A model generated the notes under the pieces. The model was not told where the DNA came from and searched no databases. It was given only the letters and a program-made list of their open reading frames with translations. Positions 31,057 to 40,246 of a stretch of DNA of 64,000 nt are shown in pieces (within the stretch, counting starts at the first letter, position 1; each line of letters begins with the position of its first letter). Source of the stretch: Mycobacterium sp. M26 (GTDB lineage Bacteria; Actinomycetota; Actinomycetes; Mycobacteriales; Mycobacteriaceae). Where the stretch lies: positions 3,083,139-3,147,138 of the forward strand of contig NZ_LN929908.1 of assembly GCF_001494595.1 (NCBI RefSeq), given 5' to 3'. The translations under genes and the position numbers were made by a program.

Positions 31057-32409
31057 ATGGATGCCATGCCGTCCACACTGCTGTGGTTTCGCCGCGATCT
31101 TCGCCTGCACGACCTGCCGCCCCTGCTGGAGGCCGCCGCCGACGGCGCCGAGGTGCTCGGAGTCTTCGTGCTCGATCCCCGGCTCGAACAGTCCTCGGGT
31201 CCACGCCGACTGCAGTTCCTCGGCGACTCGCTGCGCGCCCTGGCCGATGCGCTCGACGGCCGGTTGCTGATCGTCCGGGGCAGACCAGAAGAACAGATCC
31301 CGGCACTGGCTGCCCAGATCGACGCGGCCACGGTTCACATCTCCGCCGACTTCAGCCCGTTCGGCATCCGGCGCGACAAGGCCGTCGCCGACGCGCTGGC
31401 CGCGGACGGCAGAACACTGCAGGCCACCGGCTCGCCCTATCTGGTCTCACCCGGCCGGGTGACCAAGGACGACGGCACCCCCTACAAGGTCTTCACCCCG
31501 TTCCTGGCCCGCTGGCGCGAGGTCGGCTGGCGCGGCCCGGCCCAGTCGGCGCAGGCGGGCACCTGGATCGACCCCGCCGCGCTCACCGGCGTCGCCCGGG
31601 TCGAGGCCCCCGATCCGGGCGCCACGATGGACATCGAGGGCGGCGAGGCCGCCGCACTGAGCCGGTGGGCGGAGTTCGTCGACGCCGGGCTGGCCGACTA
31701 CGCCGAGGACCGCAACCGGCCCGACAAGCCGGGCACCAGCCGGATGTCGGGGCACCTGAAGTTCGGCACGATTCATCCCCGCACGATGGTCGCCGACCTC
31801 GACGTCCGGAACACCGGTGCCGCGGCCTACCTGCGCGAGCTGGCATTCCGTGACTTCTACGCCGCCGTACTGGCCGAGTGGCCGGACAGCGCCTGGTGGA
31901 ACTGGAACCGCAACTACGACGCCATCGAGGTCGACACCGACGCCGCTGCGGAGAAGGCCTTCGAGGCCTGGAAGCAGGGGCGCACCGGGTACCCCATCGT
32001 CGACGCCGGGATGCGCCAGCTGCTCGAGACCGGATTCATGCACAACCGGGTACGGATGATCGTCGCCTCCTTCCTGGTCAAAGACCTGCACCTGCCCTGG
32101 CAGTGGGGTGCTCGGTGGTTCATGGAGCAGCTCGTCGACGGCGATATCGCCAACAATCAGCACGGGTGGCAGTGGTGCGCCGGATCAGGCACGGATGCCG
32201 CGCCCTACTTCCGGGTGTTCAACCCGACCGCGCAGGGCGAGAAGTTCGACCCGGGCGGCGACTATGTGCGCCGCTGGGTGCCCGAACTTGCTGACGTCGC
32301 CGACGTCCACAAACTCAAGGGCGGCAGGCCCACGGACTACCCGGAGCCGATCGTCGACCATGCCGCCGAGCGCGTCGAAGCGCTGGCGCGTTACGGCCGG
32401 ATCGGCTGA
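31057..32409 (+). CDS. phr: Deoxyribodipyrimidine photolyase
   Basis: Encodes 450 residues from ATG 31057, preceded by AAGG. Photolyase uses FAD and near-UV/blue light to split cyclobutane pyrimidine dimers. The N-terminal antenna-binding domain opens LLWFRRDLRLHDLPPL. The C-terminal FAD domain has FGTIHPRTM, LRELAFRDFY, the tryptophan-rich WWNWNRNYDAIE, TGYPIVDAGMRQL, MHNRVRMIVASFLVKDL and NNQHGWQWCAGSGTDAAPYFRVFNP in order. Length is typical of class I CPD photolyases. A pigmented, light-exposed environmental mycobacterium would fit; M. tuberculosis lacks photolyase. Confidence 0.94.
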   Translation: MDAMPSTLLWFRRDLRLHDLPPLLEAAADGAEVLGVFVLDPRLEQSSGPRRLQFLGDSLRALADALDGRLLIVRGRPEEQIPALAAQIDAATVHISADFSPFGIRRDKAVADALAADGRTLQATGSPYLVSPGRVTKDDGTPYKVFTPFLARWREVGWRGPAQSAQAGTWIDPAALTGVARVEAPDPGATMDIEGGEAAALSRWAEFVDAGLADYAEDRNRPDKPGTSRMSGHLKFGTIHPRTMVADLDVRNTGAAAYLRELAFRDFYAAVLAEWPDSAWWNWNRNYDAIEVDTDAAAEKAFEAWKQGRTGYPIVDAGMRQLLETGFMHNRVRMIVASFLVKDLHLPWQWGARWFMEQLVDGDIANNQHGWQWCAGSGTDAAPYFRVFNPTAQGEKFDPGGDYVRRWVPELADVADVHKLKGGRPTDYPEPIVDHAAERVEALARYGRIG

Positions 32410-32473
32410 GCCCGCGGGGGGTGGGTATGCCAGAATGACGGCAGTTGCTTATCTGAGTCCGACAGGAGCCGCA

Positions 32474-32728
32474 ATGCCCAGCACCGAGGTGGAGCGCTAC
32501 AACGACGTCGACCCCGCCGACGTACCCTCGGCCGCCTGGGGTTGGAGCAAGATCAACTACCGGACCTGGTACGCCTTCGGCATCTTCGCCATCGGCTTTC
32601 TGCTGCTCATGCTGCGCGGCAACCACGTCGGCCGGGTCGAGGACTGGTTCCTGATCGGCTTCGCCATCCTGGTGGCCGGCATCCTCATCCGCGACGTATG
32701 GGGCCGGCGCCGCGGCTGGCTGCGCTAG
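32474..32728 (+). CDS. Small two-helix membrane protein, DUF2631 (Rv2876-like)
   Basis: Encodes 84 residues from an ATG preceded by AGGAG. The soluble N-terminus has the conserved VPSAAWGWSKINYRTW, followed by two membrane helices (FGIFAIGFLLLMLRGN and WFLIGFAILVAGILI) and a basic C-terminus. This matches the mycobacterial DUF2631 protein recalled as Rv2876, which directly follows mpt70 in M. tuberculosis. Here about 21.7 kb separates the two. Function unknown. Confidence 0.82.
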   Translation: MPSTEVERYNDVDPADVPSAAWGWSKINYRTWYAFGIFAIGFLLLMLRGNHVGRVEDWFLIGFAILVAGILIRDVWGRRRGWLR

Positions 32729-32734
32729 ACCTCT

Positions 32735-32799
32735 GCGCCGAGATCGACGTTCTGGCGCGATCTACTCGCACAACCGCGGCGAAACGTTGGTTTCGGCGG
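32735..32799. terminator. Intergenic hairpin between convergent genes
   Basis: The arms GCGCCGAGATCGACGTT (32735-32751) and AACGTTGGTTTCGGCGG (32783-32799) pair with about four mismatches across 17 bp and a 31-nt loop. It sits between convergent DUF2631 and rlmN genes and probably acts as a bidirectional terminator. Its sequence style resembles short palindromic elements I associate with mycobacterial intergenic DNA. Confidence 0.5.
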
Positions 32800-32810
32800 A
32801 TCTGGGCTGA

Positions 32811-33902
32811 CTAGCCCTCGGCGGCGAGCTGACCGCACGCCGCGGCGATCTCACGACCACGGGTGTCACGCACCGTGCAGGACACGCCCTGTGCCTTGAC
32901 CCGGCGCACGAACTCCCGCTCCACCGGCTTGGGGCTGGCGTCCCACTGACTGCCCGGGGTCGGGTTGAGCGGGATCAGGTTGACGTGTGCCAACGGCCCG
33001 AGCGCGCTATGCAACTTCTTGCCCAGCAGGTCCGCGCGCCACGGCTGATCGTTGACGTCGCGGATCAGGGCGTACTCGATGGACACCCGCCGGCCCGTCA
33101 CGTCGGCGTAGTAGCGCGCGGCGTCCAGCGCTTCGGTGACTTTCCAGCGACCGTTCACCGGGACCAGGGTGTCGCGCAGCTCATCGTCGGGGGTGTGCAA
33201 CGAGAGCGCCAGCGTCACCCCGAGATGCTCGTCGGCCAGTTTTCGGATCGCCGGGGCCAGCCCGACCGTCGACACGGTCACCGACCGGGCCGAGATGCCG
33301 AACCCTTCGGGCGGCGCGGCCGTGATGCGCCGGACCGCGGCCACCACGCGCGCATAGTTGGCCAGCGGCTCGCCCATCCCCATGAACACGACGTTCGACA
33401 GCCGCTCCCCGAACTCGTCGCGTGAGCTCACCGCGGCCGCGCGCACCTGCTCGAGGATCTCGGCGGTGGACAGGTTGCGAGTCAGCCCACCCTGGCCGGT
33501 CGCGCAGAACGGGCACGCCATCCCGCAGCCGGCCTGCGAGGAGATGCAGACCGTGTTGCGATTCGGGTAGCGCATCAGCACCGACTCGAAGGTGGTGCCG
33601 TCATGGGCGCGCCACAACGTCTTTCGGGTCTCCCCCGCGTCGCACTCGATCTCCCGGGCGGGCGTCAGCAGGGTCGGGAACAGGGCGTCGGCAACGGTGT
33701 CGCGCACCGCCGCCGGGAGGTCGGTCATCTGCTGCGGGTCGGCCAGCAGCCGGCCGTAGTACTGCTGGGCCAGTTGCTTGGCGCGGAAGGCCGGCAATCC
33801 CAGCTCCGTCACCGCCGCCACCCGGGCCTGCGCATCGAGGTCGGCGAGATGCCGCGGCGGCAGTGCGCGACGCGGGGCCTCGAAGACCAGGTCTTGTTTC
33901 AT
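32811..33902 (-). CDS. rlmN: Dual-specificity 23S rRNA/tRNA adenine-C2 methyltransferase
   Basis: Encodes 363 residues. RlmN is a radical-SAM enzyme that methylates C2 of A2503 in 23S rRNA and A37 of some tRNAs. The Fe-S motif CGMACPFC sits near residue 125, inside SSQAGCGMACPFCATGQGG. Downstream are VFMGMGEPLANY, the SAM-binding STVGLAP and SLHTPDDELRDTLVPVN. The catalytic methyl-carrying cysteines are in GVSCTVRDTRG and AAACGQL. It is first in the order rlmN, cdsA, frr, pyrH as read backwards along transcription, matching the M. tuberculosis arrangement. A 25-bp gap follows cdsA. Confidence 0.95.
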   Translation of the reverse strand: MKQDLVFEAPRRALPPRHLADLDAQARVAAVTELGLPAFRAKQLAQQYYGRLLADPQQMTDLPAAVRDTVADALFPTLLTPAREIECDAGETRKTLWRAHDGTTFESVLMRYPNRNTVCISSQAGCGMACPFCATGQGGLTRNLSTAEILEQVRAAAVSSRDEFGERLSNVVFMGMGEPLANYARVVAAVRRITAAPPEGFGISARSVTVSTVGLAPAIRKLADEHLGVTLALSLHTPDDELRDTLVPVNGRWKVTEALDAARYYADVTGRRVSIEYALIRDVNDQPWRADLLGKKLHSALGPLAHVNLIPLNPTPGSQWDASPKPVEREFVRRVKAQGVSCTVRDTRGREIAAACGQLAAEG

Positions 33903-33927
33903 CTCGTCCAGTATCGCCGGATCGCGC

Positions 33928-34821
33928 TCACGCCAGCAGCGTCAGCACGATCCAGCCCACGACCGCCGACGGCAGCATCGCGTCGATGCGGTCCATGATC
34001 CCGCCGTGGCCGGGCAGCAGCGTGCCCATGTCCTTGATGCCCAGATCCCGCTTGACCTGCGACTCCACCAGATCGCCGAGGACACCGGTGATCACCAGCA
34101 TCAACCCGAGCGGCACACCGACCCAGGCGGGCTTGTGCATCAGGAAGGTGACCGACAACACCGCCGCGGTGATACCGAACAGCAGTGAACCGCCCAGCCC
34201 CTCCCAGGACTTCTTAGGGCTGATCGCCGGCGCCAGCAGGTGCTTGCCGAACAACACGCCGGCGGCGTACCCGCCGATATCGGCGAACACCACCGTGGCG
34301 ATCACCGTGAAGACCCGGGCGCCGCCGTTGTCCTGCAGGATCAGCAGGGCGGTGAAGCTGGCGAACAACGGCACCCAGGCGGCCAGCAGCACCGTGGCCG
34401 CGATGTCGCGCAGATAGTTGACCGGCTGCTCGCGCAAGCCCTGCCCGACCAGCCGCCACACCATGGCCAGCACGATCGTGCCGCCGTAGGCGCCCAGCGT
34501 TCCGGCCACGCCCCAGGGCCACGCCAGCCAGATCATCGCCTGACCGCCGAGCAGCAGCGGCACCGTCGGGATGGCATAGCCGTGTTCGCGCAGCCGCCGG
34601 ATCACCTCATGGGTGGCGATGGCGATGGCCGAGGCCAGCAGGGGAAACCACCACTTCGGCGCAAAAAGCAGGCTGCCGATGGCCAGTGCGCCGAGAACCA
34701 CCCCGACCGCGATGGCGGCGGGCAGGTCGCGTCCCGCACGGGATGCCTTCTTTGCCGGCACGTCGGAGCCGGCGGTGCCGGAGTCGGTGTCTGCCACGGG
34801 CGATGATTGCTGAGCGGTCAT
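33928..34821 (-). CDS. cdsA: Phosphatidate cytidylyltransferase (CDP-diacylglycerol synthase)
   Basis: Encodes 297 residues with about eight membrane helices after a 30-residue hydrophilic leader. CdsA makes CDP-diacylglycerol from CTP and phosphatidate for phosphatidylinositol, cardiolipin and phosphatidylethanolamine synthesis. The signature region near the C-terminus has SPKKSWEGLGGSL, then GDLVESQVKRDLGIKDMGTLLPGHGGIMDRIDA, whose S-x27-like family pattern and D-R-x-D are all present. Its ATG shares one base with the frr stop (TGATG), so translation is coupled to frr. Confidence 0.95.
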   Translation of the reverse strand: MTAQQSSPVADTDSGTAGSDVPAKKASRAGRDLPAAIAVGVVLGALAIGSLLFAPKWWFPLLASAIAIATHEVIRRLREHGYAIPTVPLLLGGQAMIWLAWPWGVAGTLGAYGGTIVLAMVWRLVGQGLREQPVNYLRDIAATVLLAAWVPLFASFTALLILQDNGGARVFTVIATVVFADIGGYAAGVLFGKHLLAPAISPKKSWEGLGGSLLFGITAAVLSVTFLMHKPAWVGVPLGLMLVITGVLGDLVESQVKRDLGIKDMGTLLPGHGGIMDRIDAMLPSAVVGWIVLTLLA

Positions 34822-35378
34822 CAGACCTCCAGCAGTTCGCCTTCCTTGTGCTTGACCAACTCGTCGATCTGCGCGACGTAGGTGTGGGTGGTCTTGTCCA
34901 GGTCCTTCTCCGCCCGGCTGACCTCGTCCTCGCCGGCCTCGCCGTCCTTCTTGATCCGGGCCAGTTCCTCCATCGCCTTGCGACGGACGTTGCGCACCGA
35001 GACCTTGGCGTCCTCGCCCTTGGATTTGGCCTGCTTGACCAGGTCGCGGCGACGCTCCTCGGTCAGCTGTGGGATCGACACCCGGATGACGTTGCCGTCG
35101 TTGGTCGGGTTGACACCCAGGTCGGAGTTGCGGATCGCGTCCTCGATGGCCTTCAGCTGGGAGGCCTCGTAGGGCTTGATGACGACCATGCGGGCTTCGG
35201 GCACGTTGACGCTCGACAGCTGGGTGATCGGCGTCATCGACCCGTAGTAGTCGACGGCCACGCGCGCGAACATGCCGGGGTTGGCTCGTCCGGTCCGGAT
35301 GGAGGACAGATCGTCGCGTGCGACGGCGACCGCCTTCTCCATCTTCTCCTCGGCGTCGAACAGCGCCTCTTCAATCAT
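34821..35378 (-). CDS. frr: Ribosome recycling factor
   Basis: Encodes 185 residues from ATG 35378, exactly the family length; a TTG one codon upstream is not needed. RRF with EF-G splits the post-termination ribosome. The three-helix bundle and beta domain are seen in MEKAVAVARDDLSSIRTGRANPGMF (shortened: SSIRTGRANP), PITQLSSVNVPEARM, AIRNSDLGVNPTNDG, and PQLTEERRRDLVKQAK followed by VRNVRRKAMEEL. The upstream AGGGAC is a plausible ribosome site. It follows pyrH after 12 bp. Confidence 0.97.
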   Translation of the reverse strand: MIEEALFDAEEKMEKAVAVARDDLSSIRTGRANPGMFARVAVDYYGSMTPITQLSSVNVPEARMVVIKPYEASQLKAIEDAIRNSDLGVNPTNDGNVIRVSIPQLTEERRRDLVKQAKSKGEDAKVSVRNVRRKAMEELARIKKDGEAGEDEVSRAEKDLDKTTHTYVAQIDELVKHKEGELLEV

Positions 35379-35390
35379 CAAATGTCCCTA

Positions 35391-36155
35391 CTACGTCGTG
35401 ACCAGCGTCCCGATCTTCTCACCTGCGACGGCCCGGGCGATATTCCCGTCGGTCAGCAGGTTGAAGACCAGGATCGGCATTCCGTTGTCCATGCACAGGC
35501 TGAACGCGGTGGCGTCGGCCACCCGCAGCTCGCGGTCGATCACCTCGCGGTGGCTGATCTCGGTGAGCAGCTCGGCCTCCGGGTTCTCCCGCGGGTCGTC
35601 GGTGAATACGCCGTCGACAGCCTTGGCCATGAGCACCACGTCGGCACCGATCTCCAGCGCCCGCTGCGCGGCGGTGGTGTCGGTGGAGAAGTACGGCAAG
35701 CCCATACCGGCGCCGAAGATCACCACCCGGCCCTTCTCGAGGTGCCGCACCGCACGCAGCGGCAGGTACGGCTCAGCCACCTGGCCCATGGTGATCGCGG
35801 TCTGGACCCGGGTGACGATGCCTTCCTTCTCCAGGAAGTCCTGCAGCGCAAGGCTGTTCATCACCGTACCGAGCATGCCCATGTAGTCCGAGCGGGTGCG
35901 TTCCATCCCGCGCTGCTGCAGTTGCGCGCCGCGGAAGAAGTTGCCGCCGCCGATGACGACGGCCACTTGCACACCGCTGCGCACCACCTCGGCGATCTGG
36001 CGGGCCACCTGGGCCACCACGTCGGGGTCGAGGCCGACGGCTCCGCCGCCGAACATCTCGCCACCGAGTTTGAGTAGGACGCGCGCATACTTCGGGCGCA
36101 GTGGCGACGCATTCGACGACGGCTCGGCGCCGTTGGTGCTGGCCGGCTCCCCCAT
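35391..36155 (-). CDS. pyrH: UMP kinase
   Basis: Encodes 254 residues from ATG 36155, chosen because GAGGAG precedes it and because an upstream in-frame ATG would add a sequence foreign to the family. UMP kinase phosphorylates UMP to UDP in pyrimidine synthesis and belongs to the amino acid kinase fold. Marks are VLLKLGGEMFGG, VVIGGGNFFRG, ERTRSDYMGMLGTVMN, ITMGQVAEPY, GAGMGLPYFSTDTTAAQRA and VDGVFTDDPR. A short Ser/Ala/Pro-rich leader of about 25 residues is usual in mycobacteria. It is the first gene of the pyrH-frr-cdsA-rlmN run. Confidence 0.96.
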   Translation of the reverse strand: MGEPASTNGAEPSSNASPLRPKYARVLLKLGGEMFGGGAVGLDPDVVAQVARQIAEVVRSGVQVAVVIGGGNFFRGAQLQQRGMERTRSDYMGMLGTVMNSLALQDFLEKEGIVTRVQTAITMGQVAEPYLPLRAVRHLEKGRVVIFGAGMGLPYFSTDTTAAQRALEIGADVVLMAKAVDGVFTDDPRENPEAELLTEISHREVIDRELRVADATAFSLCMDNGMPILVFNLLTDGNIARAVAGEKIGTLVTT

Positions 36156-36282
36156 CAGACTCCTCGGATTCGTCGGGCTCCTGGCATGAGAGTGCCATCC
36201 CGGCGACGTCCGAGACGGCACTTCCATCCTGCCTCATCGCCGAACTGGGCGAATTCCCGGGTTAGTGGGTGCTGAGGGGCCC

Positions 36283-36636
36283 TCACCAGAGCACGGCGAT
36301 GGCCGCCGCAAGGAACGACAGCACACCCACCGAGACGAAGATCGGCCGCGGCACCGGCTCCCCGGTGCGGCGCTGGCGGGCGCCGCCCATGCCGAGCAGT
36401 CCGCCGATGATGATCAGGATGACGAGCTTGACGCCGATCTTCGGGTAGTTGTGCACGATGCCGGCCGGCCAGGGCGCGGCCAGCGCCAGCCCCGTCAGCA
36501 GCGAGAGCAGCAGCCCGTAGTCCATCACCCGGGTGGTGCGGAACCGCCGGGCCGCCGCCTCGGCGACCCACGCCCCGAAGGTGATGGCAAAGCCGACGAT
36601 GTGCAGCAAGACGACTACGTGACGTAGTAGCTCCAT
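36283..36636 (-). CDS. Small conserved membrane protein, function unknown
   Basis: Encodes 117 residues with four predicted helices: near residues 5-27 (HVVVLLHIVGFAITFGAW), 40-58, 65-85 (KIGVKLVILIIIGGLLG) and 97-116. There is a conserved-looking His in the first helix and an AAARRFRTTRVMDYG loop. I do not recognise the family with certainty; it could belong to small DUF2269-like or copper/haem-related membrane groups. No good ribosome site precedes the ATG. The first codons lie within a perfect 15-base palindrome (36614-36628). It stands alone between the pyrH run and the amine oxidase operon. Confidence 0.7.
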   Translation of the reverse strand: MELLRHVVVLLHIVGFAITFGAWVAEAAARRFRTTRVMDYGLLLSLLTGLALAAPWPAGIVHNYPKIGVKLVILIIIGGLLGMGGARQRRTGEPVPRPIFVSVGVLSFLAAAIAVLW

Positions 36637-36750
36637 GCGCGTCAGCGTACGTCACGCCGGGCTGCCAGCCCAGGTCAGCTCACACGCGCGGAAACCGGCG
36701 TGCAGGCCCAAGTCGGACCTGCCCGCCGGTCTCACCGCTGCGCGCGGGAC

Positions 36751-38730
36751 TCAGTGATGGCTGTGGCAGCCCTTCGGCGGTGACGGCGGCACGTCCAATG
36801 CCGGGTTGCCGTCGAAGAAACCGACCGGCTTCATCTTGAATCCGGTGTAGTGACATGGCATCACCGGCCAGTCCTCCGGACACACGATGTGATGGGCCCC
36901 GACGGTGTACCAGAGCACGATGTCGGTGTTCTCCAGCGGCGCATCGTCGGCGACGTACTGCGGCAGCCCCTGGGCGTCGGCGGACTGGTACATGTAGTCC
37001 CCCGCGGCGAACTTCTCCGCAGGGTCGTACTTGGTGACCCACAGGTTGTGCTGGACGAAGCGGGCCCGGTCGTAGATGAACGAGCCCTCCTGCACCATCA
37101 CCGGCACCGGATCGCGCGGCATCAGCTTGTAGCCCACCGGGCTGCCGAGCTCGTTGATCTTCGACGGGTTGACGACCTTCCAGTACCTGCCGGTGGACCA
37201 GTTCCAGTCCCGGGCACCGTCGGCCTCCGAGGCCACCAGGGTGTCCTTGGCGATCCAGGCGTTGTGATGCGGATTGAGCTCCGGATCGGGCTCCGGGATC
37301 GAATCCACCTCGTAGACACTGTTGTTCGGTCCGTCGACGGTCATGTCGAGCCGGAAGTTGAAGAAGTGCTGGTGATTCGGGCCGTAGATGCCCGGTGCCA
37401 CCAGCTTGCCCCAACGCGGCAGCTCACCCTCGGGAATCGAGCCGGTGGTCAGCACCCCGGACAGCTTGACCTCCATCTCGATGGAGGCGTCGTTGTAGAG
37501 GTACCAGAAGAACCCGTACTCGTAGTTGCCGACGGTGCAGATCATCGAGATCACCAGCCGCCGGGACCGGCGCACCTCGACCTCGTCGGTGCGGAAGTCG
37601 GTGTGCTTCCACGAGATCCCGTAGTCCTCCTCATGCATACAGATCGCATTGGGGATCACCACGGCATTGCCGTCGGAGTCGTGCACCGTGCCGTCGAAGT
37701 AGAAGATCTCACCCAGACAGTCACACCCGAGCGTGAGCGGGTTGGCCGAGAAGCCCATCCCGACCTCGCCCATGTCGAAGACGTTCTTGTTCCAGTGCGT
37801 CGGTGAGGTGTCGCCGTACGGCACCACCATCTCCGAGAGCGCCGCCCGGTACATCACCGGCCGCACCGTGCCGCGGTCGTTGTAGGTGACCTCATGCAGT
37901 GTCAGGCCTTCGCGGGGGTTGAAACCCACTCGCAGAGACCACTTCTGCCACTCGACCTTCCAGCCGTCGACGGTGAAGCTCGGGCCGTCGGGCTGGGTGA
38001 TCTCGATGGTCTTGACGTCATCGCGGAACTGGGTGAACGCCGGACGGTTGTTCTCGTCGAACATGTACTGCGCGGTGTAGTTGCCGGCCTTGGGCGGTAA
38101 CGGCACCACACCGTGATCCTCGATGTCGAGCACCTTCATGGCGTCGAGGTCGAAGGTGACGATCAATCCCTCGACCGGGCGCGCATATCCATGCTCGGAC
38201 GGCGCCGCCCGCATGAACGTCAGCGGCCGGCAGATCAACGGCGAGTTCTCGTAGTGGTCCTGCGCGCCGTAGTACCCGGCCGGCCACGGATCGATCATCG
38301 CGAGATCGAAGTCGGTGACACCACGCTTGCGCATGGCCTCCTGCCACCGCGGATCAGCGCGCACCACCTCCTCCACACCGGTCATGTGCTCGACGAGGTA
38401 GGACGGGAACCGTCCCGGAATCGGCGTCCACGAATCGACCGTGCGGGCTTTGATGTCGACGACGGCCTCGTAGATCAACTTGGCCGCCGGGTCATACATC
38501 GTGATGAAGGCCCGCCGTGGCACCTCGGCCGCGTCCGCGAACGTCAGCGTCGCGGTCTTGTCCGGCTCGGCGAGCTGGATCATCACGAATTTGACTGTCT
38601 CGCTAGCGAAATCGGATTCCTTGACGATCTGCGCAGCCGCCTCGATCTCGGCACCCGAGAGCGGATCGAGCGGGTAGCGCACGGCGTCGGTGGTCCCCGA
38701 TCCGTTCAATACAACACTGTCCATCGTCAT
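36751..38730 (-). CDS. Copper-containing primary amine oxidase
   Basis: Encodes 659 residues, the usual length for a bacterial copper amine oxidase. These enzymes oxidise primary amines to aldehydes with release of ammonia and hydrogen peroxide, using copper and a self-made topaquinone. The topaquinone precursor is Tyr403 in TVGNYEYGF. Copper-ligand histidines are visible in NHQHFFNF and near the C-terminus in MPCHYTGF, and the substrate-base Asp region is in YRAALSEMVVPYGD. There is no signal peptide, so the enzyme is cytoplasmic. It starts 4 bp after the permease gene. The C-terminus ends in a His/Cys-rich KGCHSHH, perhaps aiding metal capture. Confidence 0.94.
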   Translation of the reverse strand: MTMDSVVLNGSGTTDAVRYPLDPLSGAEIEAAAQIVKESDFASETVKFVMIQLAEPDKTATLTFADAAEVPRRAFITMYDPAAKLIYEAVVDIKARTVDSWTPIPGRFPSYLVEHMTGVEEVVRADPRWQEAMRKRGVTDFDLAMIDPWPAGYYGAQDHYENSPLICRPLTFMRAAPSEHGYARPVEGLIVTFDLDAMKVLDIEDHGVVPLPPKAGNYTAQYMFDENNRPAFTQFRDDVKTIEITQPDGPSFTVDGWKVEWQKWSLRVGFNPREGLTLHEVTYNDRGTVRPVMYRAALSEMVVPYGDTSPTHWNKNVFDMGEVGMGFSANPLTLGCDCLGEIFYFDGTVHDSDGNAVVIPNAICMHEEDYGISWKHTDFRTDEVEVRRSRRLVISMICTVGNYEYGFFWYLYNDASIEMEVKLSGVLTTGSIPEGELPRWGKLVAPGIYGPNHQHFFNFRLDMTVDGPNNSVYEVDSIPEPDPELNPHHNAWIAKDTLVASEADGARDWNWSTGRYWKVVNPSKINELGSPVGYKLMPRDPVPVMVQEGSFIYDRARFVQHNLWVTKYDPAEKFAAGDYMYQSADAQGLPQYVADDAPLENTDIVLWYTVGAHHIVCPEDWPVMPCHYTGFKMKPVGFFDGNPALDVPPSPPKGCHSHH

Positions 38731-38734
38731 CGGA

Positions 38735-40246
38735 TCAGGCTTCCTTCGTCTCGGACTTGGTCAGGTCGAGCACCGCCAGGTGCGCCAGGGCGTCTTCCTG
38801 GGTCACCTTGTGGGCGGCGCGGCGGCCGAAGATGTACACGATCACGCCAAGGCCGAACATGCCCATGGCGATGCTGCCGGTCCACGCCATCCAGGTGGAG
38901 TCGGGCACGTCGGCGATCCACGACTTGGCGAACGAGTAGTAGATGCCACCCATGGTGCCCAGCGAACCGATCACAATGGCGATCCACACCCCGACCATGC
39001 CGCCCGGAATCCGCCAAAACTTCTCAGCGGCATAGCGATCGGCGTACTTCTTGCGTGCGATGACGACCGGGATCAGGAAGAAGAACCCGGAGATCAGCCA
39101 CGCGATGGACAGGCCACCCTGCAGGAACACCGTGACGTTGGCCATGCTGCTCTGCGAGTAGAGGCCCACGATGAGCAGCGAGGAGAGCACACCCTGGATC
39201 AGCACGGCGGTCACCGGGTTGCGGGTGCGCGGGTTGAGGTGGGTGAAGATACGCGGCAGGTGACGCTCCAGGCCGGAGACGAAGATCAACCGCGAGTAGG
39301 TGACCTGGTAGCTCATCAACGCCACGAACACGATGACGGCCAGCACGACGGCCGCCACTTCCATCACGCCCTTGGGTGCGGCGGTTCCGAGCATCCCGAT
39401 GACGCCGGTGACCGGGTCGACCTGGTCGGCGGGCAGCACCATGATGGTGCCCAATGTGGTCAGCAGGTAGATCAGGATCAGCGCAATCGATCCGTAGACC
39501 ACCATCTTCGGCCCGCTCTTGCGCACCGAGAGGAACTCCGCGCCCATGTTGTAGGGCGTCTCGACACCGACCAGGTACAGCAGCACGGTGCCGTAGAGGA
39601 AGCCGGCACCGGCAAAATCCGGGACCAGTGCGGCGTGCGCGGTGAACGGCTGAGCCGACCCGTTGCGCAGCGCGTAGATGAGACCGGAGATGAAGATGAC
39701 CGCGGTCAGTACCCAGTACACGACGAAGACGGTGTTCATGATCCGCTGGTTGGCCGCCAGCTTGGCCAGCGCCAGACCGATGACGGCCCACAGCAGCGCG
39801 ACCTGAAGGATGATGCTCAGCGTCAGGCCCAGTTCGGCATGGAACGCCAGCAGCAGGAACTGCAGGATGATCGCCGGAGAGGACGCCGAGTTGAGCACCA
39901 CCGGGATCCACGACAGGTAGCCGCCGATGAAACCCCATGTCTCACCCATGGTTCGGGTGGCCCAGATGTAGACACCGCCTTCACCGGGCCACAGGTTGCC
40001 CAGTTCGGCGACGGCCATGCCGGCGGGGATCAGGAAGGTGATGATGCCCAGGATCCACATCGGGATCGCGGTCCAGCCACCGGCCGCCATGATCGACGAG
40101 CCGGTGATCCAGCAGATGATGAAAACGTAGGTCGCCGTGAGACCGAAGGTGGTCATCACCTTCGGCAGTACCTGCTCGGGGACGAGTTCGGTCGTCAGCA
40201 GCTTGTCGCGCTGGCTCGGCGGCGAGGCCTCGAGTTCTTGTGTCAT
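38735..40246 (-). CDS. APC-superfamily amino acid/amine permease
   Basis: Encodes 503 residues from ATG 40246, overlapping the ABC ATPase stop by 4 bp. There are about 12-13 helices with APC marks: an early ITGSSIMAAGGW in helix 1, EGGVYIWATRTMGETWGF in helices 2-3 and SYQVTYSRLIFVSGLERHLPRIF in the middle, which resembles glutamate:GABA antiporter and amine permeases. Given the amine oxidase gene 4 bp downstream, import of a primary amine or polyamine is the likely job. Substrate is inferred from context. Confidence 0.87.
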   Translation of the reverse strand: MTQELEASPPSQRDKLLTTELVPEQVLPKVMTTFGLTATYVFIICWITGSSIMAAGGWTAIPMWILGIITFLIPAGMAVAELGNLWPGEGGVYIWATRTMGETWGFIGGYLSWIPVVLNSASSPAIILQFLLLAFHAELGLTLSIILQVALLWAVIGLALAKLAANQRIMNTVFVVYWVLTAVIFISGLIYALRNGSAQPFTAHAALVPDFAGAGFLYGTVLLYLVGVETPYNMGAEFLSVRKSGPKMVVYGSIALILIYLLTTLGTIMVLPADQVDPVTGVIGMLGTAAPKGVMEVAAVVLAVIVFVALMSYQVTYSRLIFVSGLERHLPRIFTHLNPRTRNPVTAVLIQGVLSSLLIVGLYSQSSMANVTVFLQGGLSIAWLISGFFFLIPVVIARKKYADRYAAEKFWRIPGGMVGVWIAIVIGSLGTMGGIYYSFAKSWIADVPDSTWMAWTGSIAMGMFGLGVIVYIFGRRAAHKVTQEDALAHLAVLDLTKSETKEA

